From positions 558,001 through 622,000 of the forward strand of contig CAWJKU010000004.1 of assembly GCA_963843535.1 (NCBI GenBank): a stretch of DNA of 64,000 nt. The letters are read 5' to 3'. This stretch comes from CAVUNY01 sp963843535. GTDB lineage: Bacteria; Chloroflexota; Anaerolineae; Anaerolineales; Anaerolineaceae. Both the position numbers and the translations under genes were made by a program. Positions 33,309-42,275 of the stretch are shown piece after piece. Each line of letters opens with the position of its first letter. The stretch's first letter is position 1. The notes under the pieces are model-generated. The model was not told the origin of the DNA and did no database searches. It saw only the letters and a list, made by a program, of their open reading frames with translations.

Positions 33309-34931
33309 ATGCCAACGAAATATATTTTCTTTACTGGTGGCGTGGTCAGCTCGGTTGGGAAAGGGGTCACCGCTGCTGCGTTGGGTAGGGCGTTGAAGCA
33401 GCGCGGATTTTCGGTTACCGTACAGAAACTGGATCCTTATCTAAATGTGGATCCGGGGACAATGAGCCCATACCAGCACGGCGAAGTTTTCGTGCTGGAT
33501 GATGGCGCGGAAACCGATCTTGATTTAGGGCATTACGAACGTTTTATCGACATACGGCTCAACCGGACCTCCAATATCACGACCGGGCAGGTTTACGGAG
33601 AGGTGATCAGCAAGGAACGGCGCGGCGATTACCTGGGGGGCACCATTCAGGTGATCCCGCACATTACCAATGAAATCAAACGCCGCATCGGCCTGGTGGC
33701 AAAATCCAGCGGCGCAGAAATTGTGCTGGTGGAAGTGGGCGGAACGGTTGGAGATATCGAGAGCCAGCCTTTTATCGAAGCCCTGCGCCAGCTGCGTTAT
33801 GAACTAGGGCGCGAAAACACCTTATTTGTTCACGTCACCTGGCTGCCGTACATTGGCGCGACCGGCGAATTGAAAACCAAACCTACCCAGCACTCGGTGC
33901 GCGAGCTGCGGTCGATGGGAATTACCCCGGATGTGATCGTAGCCCGGTCAGATACGCCGGTGGACGACAGTTTATGCGAAAAAATTGCATTGTTTTGCGA
34001 TGTAGACCGTAAAGCAGTTATCCCCATGGTTACCAACCCAATTCTGTACGAGATCCCCCTGCTGATCGAGAAATCGGGCATCGCGGACACCGTATTGAAG
34101 CGCTTGGGGTTGGAAGCGCGCCGGGAACCGGATTGGAGCGAGTGGAAGGCGCTGGTGGAAAAAATCTCCCTACCCAATAAGCCAGTGATTAAGGTCGCGC
34201 TGGTCGGGAAGTATGTGGAACTGCATGATGCCTACATCAGCGTGCGCGAGGCGCTCAAACATGCCGCGCTCAGCCATGGGGTAGACGTCACGATCAACTG
34301 GGTACATTCCGTTGACCTGGAAAAAGGCCGCGGTTGGGAACTGGTGAAAGAAGCCGATGGGGTAATCGTCCCCGGTGGGTTCGGCAGCCGGGGAATTGAA
34401 GGCAAGATACAGGCTGTGCGCTACGCGCGAACCAGTCAGGTTCCCTACCTGGGTCTGTGCCTGGGTATGCAGCTGCTGGTGGTTGAATTTGCGCGCTGGG
34501 CGTTGGAGGATGAAAACGCAAACTCAACCGAATTCGACCGCTCCACACTTCACCCGGTGATCGACCTGATGCTCGAACAGCAAAGCATCACCGATATGGG
34601 CGGCACGATGCGCCTGGGACTGTATCCTTGCGAACTCCAACCCGGGACCATCGCCCGCGAAGCCTATGGGGTGGACAAAGTGGATGAGCGCCACCGCCAT
34701 CGTTTCGAGCTGAACAACCAGTACCGCTCCGACTTATCTGCCAAAGGCATGGTGTTTTCCGGGATTTCCCCGGATGGAAGACTGGTGGAAATCGCCGAAA
34801 TTAAAGACCATCCATTTATGGTCGGCACCCAGTTCCACCCAGAATTCCTCTCTCGCCCGGAACGCCCGCACCCGCTCTTTTTAGCGTTTACCCGCGCTGT
34901 CTGCCAGCGGGCAGGGATTTGTCCACCATGA
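33309..34931 (+). CDS. pyrG: CTP synthase
   Basis: 540-aa enzyme that aminates UTP to CTP with glutamine and ATP. The synthetase domain opens KYIFFTGGVVSSVGKG and contains LDPYLNVDPGTMSPYQHGEVFVLDDG. The glutaminase domain has the nucleophile Cys in YLGLCLGMQ and the partner His/Glu in QFHPEF near the end. The frame is open from 33204, but that part crosses the upstream terminator. The ATG at 33309 has AGGAGGT a few nt upstream and matches the family start. Confidence 0.97.
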   Translation: MPTKYIFFTGGVVSSVGKGVTAAALGRALKQRGFSVTVQKLDPYLNVDPGTMSPYQHGEVFVLDDGAETDLDLGHYERFIDIRLNRTSNITTGQVYGEVISKERRGDYLGGTIQVIPHITNEIKRRIGLVAKSSGAEIVLVEVGGTVGDIESQPFIEALRQLRYELGRENTLFVHVTWLPYIGATGELKTKPTQHSVRELRSMGITPDVIVARSDTPVDDSLCEKIALFCDVDRKAVIPMVTNPILYEIPLLIEKSGIADTVLKRLGLEARREPDWSEWKALVEKISLPNKPVIKVALVGKYVELHDAYISVREALKHAALSHGVDVTINWVHSVDLEKGRGWELVKEADGVIVPGGFGSRGIEGKIQAVRYARTSQVPYLGLCLGMQLLVVEFARWALEDENANSTEFDRSTLHPVIDLMLEQQSITDMGGTMRLGLYPCELQPGTIAREAYGVDKVDERHRHRFELNNQYRSDLSAKGMVFSGISPDGRLVEIAEIKDHPFMVGTQFHPEFLSRPERPHPLFLAFTRAVCQRAGICPP

Positions 34932-34939
34932 CCTTGAAT

Positions 34940-34967
34940 TTGACTTAAATCACTATCGTTTTATAGA
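34940..34967 (+). promoter_or_regulatory. Possible promoter of eno
   Basis: TTGACT (34940-34945) and TATAGA (34962-34967) with a 16-bp spacer, 85 nt before the eno ATG. A second -10-like TATACT lies about 15 nt further on. A short direct repeat (GACACAGT twice) is in the leader. Moderate support only. Confidence 0.4.
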
Positions 34968-35052
34968 ATTTACGTTTATACTTGATTGGCAATTTCCCAG
35001 GTTGACACAGTGACACAGTCACTTAACTCCCAGATGAAAAGAAAGGGTTGAT

Positions 35053-36342
35053 ATGGATACTACGATTGAGGCAGTTTACGGACAGGAAATTCTCGACTCG
35101 CGTGGCAATCCCACGGTTGAGGTAGAGGTTACCCTGGCGGACGGCAGCTGGGGACGGGCAGCTGTCCCCTCGGGCGCTTCCACCGGTGTGCATGAAGCGT
35201 TGGAGCTGCGGGATGGCGATAAAGGCCGCTACCTGGGCAAAGGCGTGCTCAAGGCGGTGGAAAATGTCAACACAGCCATCTCCGATGCACTGCTGGGGTG
35301 GGATGCGCTTGAACAGAAGGCAATCGATGCCAGCCTGTTGGAGCTCGACGGTACGCCCAATAAATCGAAACTGGGCGCGAACGCGATTCTCGGCACCAGC
35401 CTGGCAGTTGCCAAGGCCGCTGCCAATGCCCTCGGCCTGCCGCTCTATCGTTATATCGGCGGCGTGTATGCGCATGTGCTGCCGGTTCCAATGATGAATA
35501 TCCTCAATGGTGGCGCCCATACCGCCTGGCAATCCACCGATGCCCAGGAATTCATGGTGATGCCTTTAGGCGCACCTTCCTTTGCCGAAGGCCTGCGCTG
35601 GGGAGCAGAAATTTATCAAAACTTGAAATTGGTGCTCAAAGCGCGCGGCTACACTACCCTGGTAGGCGATGAGGGCGGCTACGCCCCGGCCCTTAAGGCC
35701 AATGTTGAGGCAGTGGAAGTTATCCTGGAAGCGATCACCAAGGCCGGGTATAAACCTGGTGAGCAGGTGTGCATTGCGCTCGATCCGGCAGCCTCCGAGC
35801 TGTACGACGAAGAGACCAAAACCTACAATCTGCGCAAAGAAGGCAAGAAGCTGACCGGCGAGCAGATGGTCGCCTTTTGGAAAAATTGGGTAGAACAGTA
35901 CCCGATCGTCTCCATCGAAGACGGCCTGGCCCAGGACGATTGGGACAGCTGGAAATTGATGACGGCTGAAATGGGCAGTAAAATCCAGATTGTGGGCGAC
36001 GACCTGTTGGTAACCAACCCGGTTCGTGTGCGCAAAGCTATTGCCGAAAAGGCCGCCAATGCTCTGCTGGTAAAGCTTAACCAGATCGGCTCGCTGACCG
36101 AGACCATAGAGGCAGTCGAAACCTGCCATCGCGCTGGCTGGCGTGCAGTGACTTCGCACCGCTCGGGTGAAACCGAAGACTCCACCATCGCCGACCTGGC
36201 TGTGGCCCTGAATATGGGCCAGATCAAGACCGGCGCTCCGGCGCGCTCGGACCGCGTTGCGAAATACAACCAGCTGATGAGGATTGAGTCTGAGCTGGGC
36301 GATACCGCTCAGTATGCCGGCTGGAGTGCACTCCGGCGCTGA
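35053..36342 (+). CDS. eno: Enolase
   Basis: 429-aa glycolytic enzyme converting 2-phosphoglycerate to phosphoenolpyruvate. It begins with IEAVYGQEILDSRGNPTVEVEV and contains the Mg ligand segment around SIEDGLAQDDW, VGDDLLVTNP, the catalytic Lys region LLVKLNQIGSLTETIEA and the signature SHRSGETEDSTIADLAVAL. The loop NGGAHTAWQSTDAQEF is slightly longer than the usual NGGAHADNNVDIQEF. AAAGGG precedes the ATG, and a strong terminator follows. Confidence 0.98.
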   Translation: MDTTIEAVYGQEILDSRGNPTVEVEVTLADGSWGRAAVPSGASTGVHEALELRDGDKGRYLGKGVLKAVENVNTAISDALLGWDALEQKAIDASLLELDGTPNKSKLGANAILGTSLAVAKAAANALGLPLYRYIGGVYAHVLPVPMMNILNGGAHTAWQSTDAQEFMVMPLGAPSFAEGLRWGAEIYQNLKLVLKARGYTTLVGDEGGYAPALKANVEAVEVILEAITKAGYKPGEQVCIALDPAASELYDEETKTYNLRKEGKKLTGEQMVAFWKNWVEQYPIVSIEDGLAQDDWDSWKLMTAEMGSKIQIVGDDLLVTNPVRVRKAIAEKAANALLVKLNQIGSLTETIEAVETCHRAGWRAVTSHRSGETEDSTIADLAVALNMGQIKTGAPARSDRVAKYNQLMRIESELGDTAQYAGWSALRR

Positions 36343-36378
36343 TCTCCAGCCATCGGTTGGAAATCAAAATTGATTAAT

Positions 36379-36422
36379 ACCGGGTGTCCGGGCCGTTCGC
36401 GGCTTGATCACCCGGTTTTTTT
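36379..36422 (+). terminator. Intrinsic terminator after eno
   Basis: An 8-bp stem (ACCGGGTG at 36379-36386, complement at 36409-36416) with further pairing in the loop, followed by seven T residues that reach the stop codon of the convergent hydrolase gene. Confidence 0.88.
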
Positions 36423-37671
36423 ATTCTCGCCAGATGGATGAGGCAAATCTTGCCAGTTGGGCTGTGACCAATGCAAAAGAAGCGTGACGGGGGAGGTTCA
36501 GGTTGTGGTTTCCCGGGACGACGACCAGTTCTGGGCGGCCCCCCAGGCGGCGCTTAAGCAGGCGAGACCACGCCGGGCGGACGGTCGTGTCATCGGCCCC
36601 CTGGATCATCAGGGTCGGCCCTTGCCACTTGCGAGCTCCGGCCTGAGCCATCCCGCTCAGGCGCAGGAATTGCTCGATAAAAATGAAGGGGAGGCGCACA
36701 TGCTGTAGGGCTTCTCGAACCTTTGGATTACCCAGGGAAATATCGGGGATCAGCTTGCTAAAACCTTGCTGAATTTCCGCTGATTCGAAATCGATGAACG
36801 GCTCTACCCGGATGGAGAAAGGCGAAAAAATACGCGCCAGGGTGTAAGCTGCGCTTAACCAGGCCGGATGGGGCAAGCAGAAGGGCGCGAGCAGGACCAG
36901 ACCATCCGGCCGGGTGCGGAGCGCGGCGGAGACAGCCAGACCGCCGCCCAGTGAAAACCCCACTAAAATCACCGGGTCATGATCTTTTTTGAGCCTTTCG
37001 ATCTCCTGGCAGATGGCGTCGATCCAAAATTCGACGCGCTGCTGGTATAGGCTTTTGAGCTGCGGGCCAAATCCGGGCAGCAGCAGCCCGCTGACCGTCC
37101 AGCCCAGGCTGTGCAGGCTGTCTGCCAGGTCGCTCATCGCAAACGGGGTATCCGGAAAACCATGGATGAAAAGCGCCGCTGGACGACCGCCTTTGCGCTC
37201 AAAGGATTGGTGTTCTGCTCCATGAAACAGTCCCCAATCCGGTAAAAAGATTTCCGCGGAAATGCGCCAGGCATGCAAGCTGTCGAAGGCCAGTAAAAAT
37301 ATCCCCTGCAGCACAATACCCCAACCCATCCCGGCATTAAAGGGCTGCGTGCGCCCAAGAGTCAATGCCAGAACGATGCCTCCAGCCACATAAAAAATAT
37401 CCAGACCGGCGTTAACAACCAGGACACGGCGCAGCCAGCGGGTTGTTTTGGCCGCCTCCGCCGGGTCGAAGGGAGCATTAATCCTTTTGGTAAGCCCGCG
37501 CAGCCCATAAAATGCAATCCCTGCGTCGACAACTCCCCAGATGGCCGCTTGCAGCCCAAAGCCGCGCCAAAATGAATCGCCTGAAGTTAAAGAAAGGCCG
37601 CCCCCGAAGATACTGATCAATGCCCAGAGCAGGAGTCTTAATGAAAGGAATCGCTGAAAATCAAAAATCAT
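36421..37671 (-). CDS. Membrane-anchored alpha/beta hydrolase
   Basis: 416-aa protein with an N-terminal membrane part of about four hydrophobic helices (residues 1-150) and a C-terminal alpha/beta hydrolase domain. The hydrolase has the oxyanion segment LFIHGFPDTP, the nucleophile elbow GFSLGG, the acid site GADDTTVRP and the final His in PGNHNLNL. Likely a carboxylesterase or lipase-like enzyme at the inner face of the membrane. The two-part architecture is not one I can name. It is convergent with eno. Confidence 0.8.
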   Translation of the reverse strand: MIFDFQRFLSLRLLLWALISIFGGGLSLTSGDSFWRGFGLQAAIWGVVDAGIAFYGLRGLTKRINAPFDPAEAAKTTRWLRRVLVVNAGLDIFYVAGGIVLALTLGRTQPFNAGMGWGIVLQGIFLLAFDSLHAWRISAEIFLPDWGLFHGAEHQSFERKGGRPAALFIHGFPDTPFAMSDLADSLHSLGWTVSGLLLPGFGPQLKSLYQQRVEFWIDAICQEIERLKKDHDPVILVGFSLGGGLAVSAALRTRPDGLVLLAPFCLPHPAWLSAAYTLARIFSPFSIRVEPFIDFESAEIQQGFSKLIPDISLGNPKVREALQHVRLPFIFIEQFLRLSGMAQAGARKWQGPTLMIQGADDTTVRPAWSRLLKRRLGGRPELVVVPGNHNLNLPRHASFALVTAQLARFASSIWRE

Positions 37672-37852
37672 GATAATTCAAAATTATTGCTCATCATATT
37701 CCCCATTTTTTTCGAAGTAACCACATGAGATCTGCTCTGGTTCAAGGCGTTTCCTTGATGGGATTTCAGCGAAGTGTTCTGAACAGGCTTCATTCTACTA
37801 TATCAACCTTTTGTTCGAAGTGACATCGTATCTGGAATCCCCCTTGTGGGGA

Positions 37853-37858
37853 TATAAT
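37853..37858 (+). promoter_or_regulatory. -10 box upstream of the amylosucrase-like gene
   Basis: A perfect TATAAT, 63 nt before the ATG; no good -35 at 17 bp. The leader ends with GCGGAGGGG just before the start codon. The remaining part of the 250-nt gap 37672-37921 shows no gene. Confidence 0.4.
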
Positions 37859-37921
37859 GGGCGGTACAGGCTGTGATCCAGCCAGCAAATCATCCTTGCG
37901 TTTTGCTCGCAGCGGAGGGGT

Positions 37922-39874
37922 ATGCAAAATACAGGTTCTGAAACCCAGGTCCTGGCTGAACGGTCGCTGAGCAGGCTGCTGCCGCGCCTGGAATCGCGTT
38001 TTGCCGCTTATGCCTCAGGCCACCCTCAGGAATGGGCGGCATTTCTCCAGCGCTTAAAGGCCTATTTTCCCGGTTTATTTGGCATTTTACTGCAATTATA
38101 TAGGCAAGCGTATGATTTCTTTTTCCACCTGGAGGAATTGCTGGCGGCCCTGGCACAGTGCTGGATCGACCGTCCTGATGATCTGAAGCAATTAGATGCC
38201 AGCCGCGAATTAGATTCCACATGGTATCAGTCCCATCAGATGCTGGGCGGAGTGTGCTACGCGGATTTATTTGCCGGGGATTTACAGGGGATCCAGGCTA
38301 AAATTCATTACTTTAAAGAACTGGGATTGACGTATCTGCACCTGATGCCGCTCTTTTTGGCTCCCCAAGGTGAAAATGACGGGGGTTATGCGATCAGCAG
38401 TTATCGTGAGGTCGATCCTCGCCTGGGCTCCATGCAGGCGCTCTCTGGGTTGGCCGCCGAGCTGCGCCAGAATGGGATCAGTCTGGTGGTAGATTTTGTG
38501 TTCAACCATACCTCGGATGAACACGAATGGGCTTTGCGGGCGAAATCCGGCGAGCAAGAATTCCGTGAATTTTATTTCATGTTCGCGGACCGCGAAATGC
38601 CGGACCGCTACGAACAAAGCCTACGCGAAATATTCCCGGACGAACACCCGGGCGCTTTTACTTACTTCCCAGGTATCAAACAATGGGTATGGACGACTTT
38701 TCATTCCTACCAGTGGGATCTCAATTACCAGAACCCGGCTTTGTTCAACGCCATGGTGCAGGAAATGCTTGTGTTGGCGAATTCCGGCGTGGAAGTTTTA
38801 CGGCTGGACGCGGTGGCTTTCATCTGGAAGCGCATGGGCACCAACTGCGAGAACCAACCCGAGGCTCACCAGTTAATTCGGGCTTTCAACGCCGCTGCGC
38901 GCATCGCGGCCCCAGCGCTGCTTTTTAAATCTGAAGCTATCGTTCACCCCGATGAGGTGGCGCGCTACATCCGCGCGGACGAGTGCCAGATTTCATACAA
39001 CCCTTTGCTGATGGCGCTGCTTTGGGAAGCACTGGCCACGCGGAAAACAGGGCTGCTCTCCACCTCCATGCGCCAGCGCTTTCAAATTCCCGAGGAATGC
39101 GCCTGGGTTAATTATGTGCGCTGCCACGATGATATCGGATGGACTTTTTCCGATGAAGATGCCAGGGGATTGGATATCGCTGGTTTCGACCACCGCCGGT
39201 TTCTTAATTCATTTTACACCGGGCGCTTTGCCGGTAGTTTTGCGCGAGGCCTGCCGTTCCAAGAGAATCCTAAAACCGGAGACTGCCGCATCTCGGGCGC
39301 TTGCGCTTCACTGGCGGGATTGGAGAAGGCCGTTAATGAAGAAACCGATCGTGAAGTCGAATTGGCCCTGCGCAGGATCTTGTTAATCCACGGGGTCACG
39401 CTGTTGATCGGCGGCATCCCTCTGATCTACCTGGGGGATGAGATTGCTACCCGCAACGATTACAGCTACCGCAGCCAGCTTTCCAAGATGAACGACAGCC
39501 GCTGGGTGCACCGGCCGGCAGCGGATGACCAGGCTTATGAACGGCGCCGCGATCCGGGGGCGATCGAAGGGCGATTGTACACGAGATTACAGCGGCTGAT
39601 TGCGCTGCGTAAAAATAACCCGGTTTTCAGCGGGCATGATTTTCAGGTGATCGACACCGAAAATCCGCACGTATTTGCCTTCACCCGCTCTTACGAGGGA
39701 AAAAGGGCAATGGTTTTCGCGAATTTTATCGAAGAAGAGCTGGTCATCCCGGGCAACCTGCTGCGCCTGTATGGGTCAGGTTATCACTTCCTCGACCTGG
39801 TTCGTGAAAAGCCGGTTGGTTTGGCCGATATCCGGCTTGAGCCTTACCAGCTGGCTGTATTTTACAGCGAATGA
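37922..39874 (+). CDS. Amylosucrase-like glycoside hydrolase family 13 enzyme
   Basis: 650-aa GH13 enzyme of the amylosucrase type, which uses sucrose to extend alpha-1,4-glucans and releases fructose. The N-terminal helical domain (about 1-100) is typical of amylosucrases. The barrel has DFVFNHTSDEHEWA, nucleophile Asp296 (LRLDAVAF), acid/base Glu338 (FKSEAIVHP) and the transition-state region RCHDDIGW. Length matches known amylosucrases (about 630-650 aa). It is secretion-signal-free, so it acts in the cytoplasm. A trehalose synthase-like or sucrose hydrolase activity cannot be excluded without an alignment of the +1 to +4 subsites. Confidence 0.85.
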   Translation: MQNTGSETQVLAERSLSRLLPRLESRFAAYASGHPQEWAAFLQRLKAYFPGLFGILLQLYRQAYDFFFHLEELLAALAQCWIDRPDDLKQLDASRELDSTWYQSHQMLGGVCYADLFAGDLQGIQAKIHYFKELGLTYLHLMPLFLAPQGENDGGYAISSYREVDPRLGSMQALSGLAAELRQNGISLVVDFVFNHTSDEHEWALRAKSGEQEFREFYFMFADREMPDRYEQSLREIFPDEHPGAFTYFPGIKQWVWTTFHSYQWDLNYQNPALFNAMVQEMLVLANSGVEVLRLDAVAFIWKRMGTNCENQPEAHQLIRAFNAAARIAAPALLFKSEAIVHPDEVARYIRADECQISYNPLLMALLWEALATRKTGLLSTSMRQRFQIPEECAWVNYVRCHDDIGWTFSDEDARGLDIAGFDHRRFLNSFYTGRFAGSFARGLPFQENPKTGDCRISGACASLAGLEKAVNEETDREVELALRRILLIHGVTLLIGGIPLIYLGDEIATRNDYSYRSQLSKMNDSRWVHRPAADDQAYERRRDPGAIEGRLYTRLQRLIALRKNNPVFSGHDFQVIDTENPHVFAFTRSYEGKRAMVFANFIEEELVIPGNLLRLYGSGYHFLDLVREKPVGLADIRLEPYQLAVFYSE

Positions 39875-39885
39875 TAGGTAAATTT

Positions 39886-40395
39886 TTAAGTGGTTGGATT
39901 TGGCGCATTTACGCCAAATCCAACCACTTTTAATGTAATTTCGTCCAGGATTCGCAGCACCTCTTCGTTGGAAGGAATATCCGCCATCGAGTCGCCGTGA
40001 TGGCTGTAGCGAATCTGCCCCTCTGTATCCAGGATAAATAGAGCCGGCATGCGCCCAAACTTAAACAGGTTGACTTCCTGGTGAAACTGGTCGGCAACCC
40101 GTGATTTGATATCCGCGCAGCCAATAAAGGGTATCTCGTTTTCCTGCCAGTACTGCCGAAAGGTGTGTGGCCCGTCTGGCCCCAGGGCGATAATTTCGGC
40201 TCCGCGTGATACAAACTGCTCATAATCCTGACGCAACTGCGCCAGATGCCTGCGGCAGTACGGTCATATAAATCCGCGCAGCAATACCAGCACGACCGGC
40301 CTGCCGTGGTAATCGCTCAATCGAACGGCGCGGCCCTGGGTATCTTTCAGTTCGAAATCCGGGGCTGTGACTAGCCTGGTTATTCGCTCATTCAT
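39886..40395 (-). CDS. Peroxiredoxin-like thioredoxin-fold protein, candidate selenoprotein (in-frame UGA at codon 44)
   Basis: 169 residues counting the UGA. The frame from ATG 40395 to the stop at 39886 is unbroken except for TGA at 40264-40266. The sequence around it is RGFI-UGA-PYCRRHLAQLRQDYEQF, where relatives have a CxxC pair (RGFxCPYCRRHLAQL), so UGA stands exactly at the first Cys and gives UxxC. Conservation continues on both sides (TAPDFELKD before; IIALGPDGPHTFRQYW and FKFGRMPALFILD after). The start ATG shares one base with the upstream hydrolase stop (TAATG), so they are coupled. An internal start (40236) would lose the redox site. A TGC-to-TGA sequence error is the main alternative. 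No selenocysteine machinery gene is in the window. Confidence 0.75.
39888..39929 (+). terminator. Terminator of the amylosucrase-like gene, overlapping the selenoprotein 3' end
   Basis: An 18-bp perfect stem (39888-39905 with 39912-39929), a 6-nt loop and a short T-run. It begins 13 nt after the GH13 stop and lies inside the last 14 codons of the convergent peroxiredoxin-like gene, so the coding tail (GVNAPNPTT) is shaped by the hairpin. Confidence 0.75.
40226..40266 (-). promoter_or_regulatory. Candidate bacterial SECIS-like hairpin after the UGA codon
   Basis: Directly after the UGA, minus-strand nt 8-23 can fold as GCCG-loop-TGGC with the 8-nt loop CAGGCATC. GG in the loop lies about 14 nt past the UGA, close to the placement in E. 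coli fdhF (about 19). An alternative pairing is CTGC/GCAG with an inner CAG/CTG. The stem is short, so this is suggestive only. Confidence 0.35.
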
Positions 40396-41372
40396 TATTG
40401 ATCCTTATCCTTCAGGTTATACATAAAATCATTTACAGCTGTTAAAAATTTTTCGGGGCATTCCTCCTGGGGAACATGCCCGCAAAACTGCATCAATGCC
40501 AGGTGTGCACCGGGGATTTCTCGCGCCAGACGCAGGCTTTGTTCTGTAGGCACGATCCGGTCATCATCACCGGTGACGACCAGGACCGGCAGGTTAAGTT
40601 CGGCAAGGCGGGATGCCAACCGGGATGGCTGTTGAGCCAGGGTAAGCTCCCACAATGCCCGGTCCCAATTGGCCATACGTAAGGGTTTGCGATATCCCTG
40701 GATGATTGCTTCTGTGATCTTGCCTGGATTGTGCCAGGCAACCTGCAGGAGGTCCATTCCTCGGTTTTGGATTTGCCTGACCAGCAGCGAGCCGAACCAG
40801 CGTCCTTGGGGCGTGCCCAGAACAGGCTTGATCCAATCGGGGATCCCGCTGCCAGAATATATCGCGGCATCAACCAGAATGAGCGCCTGAACGCGTTGGG
40901 GATATTTAAGTGCGGTGTACACGGCGACGGTGCCGCCGGCGGAATTTCCCACCAGGACAGCCTGATCGATCCCCTTGGCGTCGAATAACGCGGCCAACAG
41001 ATCGGCTTGCGCATCTATTGTATACGGGTTCAGATCACTCCAATCTCCGGGAAGGGGGCGGGAGGTCAATCCGAAGGCAGGACGGTCATAAGCGATGACT
41101 GTGTGGGCAGCAGCCAGCGGCTGGATGACCTCTCGCCACGAAAACGTGCTCGCCCCAAAGCCATGCAGCAGTACCAGGGCGGGTCCGCTGCCAGCCTGTT
41201 TGTAATGGACCTTGAGGCCGTTGATTTCAATAAACTGGCTGTCGGCGTCAGCTAATGTTTCCACCGCAGCCAGGTCGGGCAGAGGCGGTAAAGCGATGAT
41301 CAGCGGGATGATCAGAATTAAGGCCAGAATGACCAGCAGGGTTACAGCCAGGATTCTCACAACTTTTTTCAT
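40395..41372 (-). CDS. Membrane-anchored alpha/beta hydrolase
   Basis: 325-aa hydrolase with an N-terminal transmembrane or signal-anchor helix (residues about 7-28) and an alpha/beta hydrolase fold outside it. The oxyanion loop is LLHGFGAS, the nucleophile elbow GNSAGG, the acid site GDDDRIVP, and the His is in CGHVPQEE. It resembles esterases and haloalkane-dehalogenase-like hydrolases; the substrate is unknown. It overlaps the upstream hydrolase by 4 nt and the selenoprotein start by 1 nt, so three genes form one operon. Confidence 0.85.
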   Translation of the reverse strand: MKKVVRILAVTLLVILALILIIPLIIALPPLPDLAAVETLADADSQFIEINGLKVHYKQAGSGPALVLLHGFGASTFSWREVIQPLAAAHTVIAYDRPAFGLTSRPLPGDWSDLNPYTIDAQADLLAALFDAKGIDQAVLVGNSAGGTVAVYTALKYPQRVQALILVDAAIYSGSGIPDWIKPVLGTPQGRWFGSLLVRQIQNRGMDLLQVAWHNPGKITEAIIQGYRKPLRMANWDRALWELTLAQQPSRLASRLAELNLPVLVVTGDDDRIVPTEQSLRLAREIPGAHLALMQFCGHVPQEECPEKFLTAVNDFMYNLKDKDQ

Positions 41373-42103
41373 TGCGCAATCTTCTGCAGCAGCGCTGTCG
41401 TGGCATCAACAATCTGCTTCCACTGGGATTCGGCTGAAATGGTGGCTGTGCCGTCCTCAGGCTGGCTGCCGTAGCTGCCAAATTGGGCATGGTTGCCGCC
41501 CTCAATGACCACGAACTGAGTGGAAGCAGGCAGCAGCTTACGAGATTCATCGATTTTGGCCGGGGTTGACAGGCCATCCTGACTGGCGGAGATTGAGAGC
41601 ACCGGTTGGGAGTAGCCGGTAAGGCTGCCCGCCGGGTAGGAAGCCCAGAAAATAAGCCCGGAGATAGCCTGTGGATGGTTCGCGGCAAATTGCGCTGCCA
41701 TCGAACCTCCCAGGGAATGCCCGCTGATCGCCCAACGTTCAATCTCAGGGTAGGCATCGATGACTGCCTGGGCTTTCTCAACCCCAAACACCGCCAGGTT
41801 GAGCGGCATCGGTACCAAAACTACCAGATAACCGCGTGCTGCAATCGCGCCTAAGATTGGCGCATAAGCTCGGTAATCCACCCTCCCGCCTGGGTAGAAG
41901 ATAAAGCCGGTTGAGACAGCGGCAATCTCCGGTTTAAATACGAGCCAGTCATTTTTTGTTTCCACGCTGAATAAGTGGGAGGATTGCAATGAACTCAACG
42001 CAGCAGATGTGGCCGGCAAGGGGGTTTCTCCCCAGACCACGAAACCAAGCATTCCCACCATTAATAATATAGGAAGACCGATGAAAAGTAATTTTTTTAG
42101 CAT
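41369..42103 (-). CDS. Exported alpha/beta hydrolase (PF12695-like)
   Basis: 244-aa protein with an N-terminal hydrophobic anchor (residues about 3-25) and a compact alpha/beta hydrolase domain: FIFYPGGRVDYRAYAPI near residue 68, nucleophile elbow SGHSLGGSMAA, and His in GGNHAQFG. Two adjacent ATG codons exist; the second (42103) is better spaced from AAGGA. It is first in the operon with the second hydrolase and the peroxiredoxin-like gene. Substrate unknown. Confidence 0.83.
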   Translation of the reverse strand: MLKKLLFIGLPILLMVGMLGFVVWGETPLPATSAALSSLQSSHLFSVETKNDWLVFKPEIAAVSTGFIFYPGGRVDYRAYAPILGAIAARGYLVVLVPMPLNLAVFGVEKAQAVIDAYPEIERWAISGHSLGGSMAAQFAANHPQAISGLIFWASYPAGSLTGYSQPVLSISASQDGLSTPAKIDESRKLLPASTQFVVIEGGNHAQFGSYGSQPEDGTATISAESQWKQIVDATTALLQKIAQ

Positions 42104-42275
42104 CATATCCTTGCCGCTGGCAGAAAGCTTGGATCAGGTGAATGTCCGCCAGATAGTTACCTACCACCATTTTAATACGATGGTTGTACGATCTCAAGCT
42201 TATCGATATACAAAGGTTATACACACAATTTATTATTTTCACCTATCACCCCGCCGTGCGGCGAATTGAGGACAT

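Noticed and set aside
40264..40266. Reading the TGA as a reassigned codon (Trp or Gly code)
   Set aside because: All other genes in the window end with TGA, TAA or TAG in the normal way, so general TGA reassignment does not fit; selenocysteine or an error remain.
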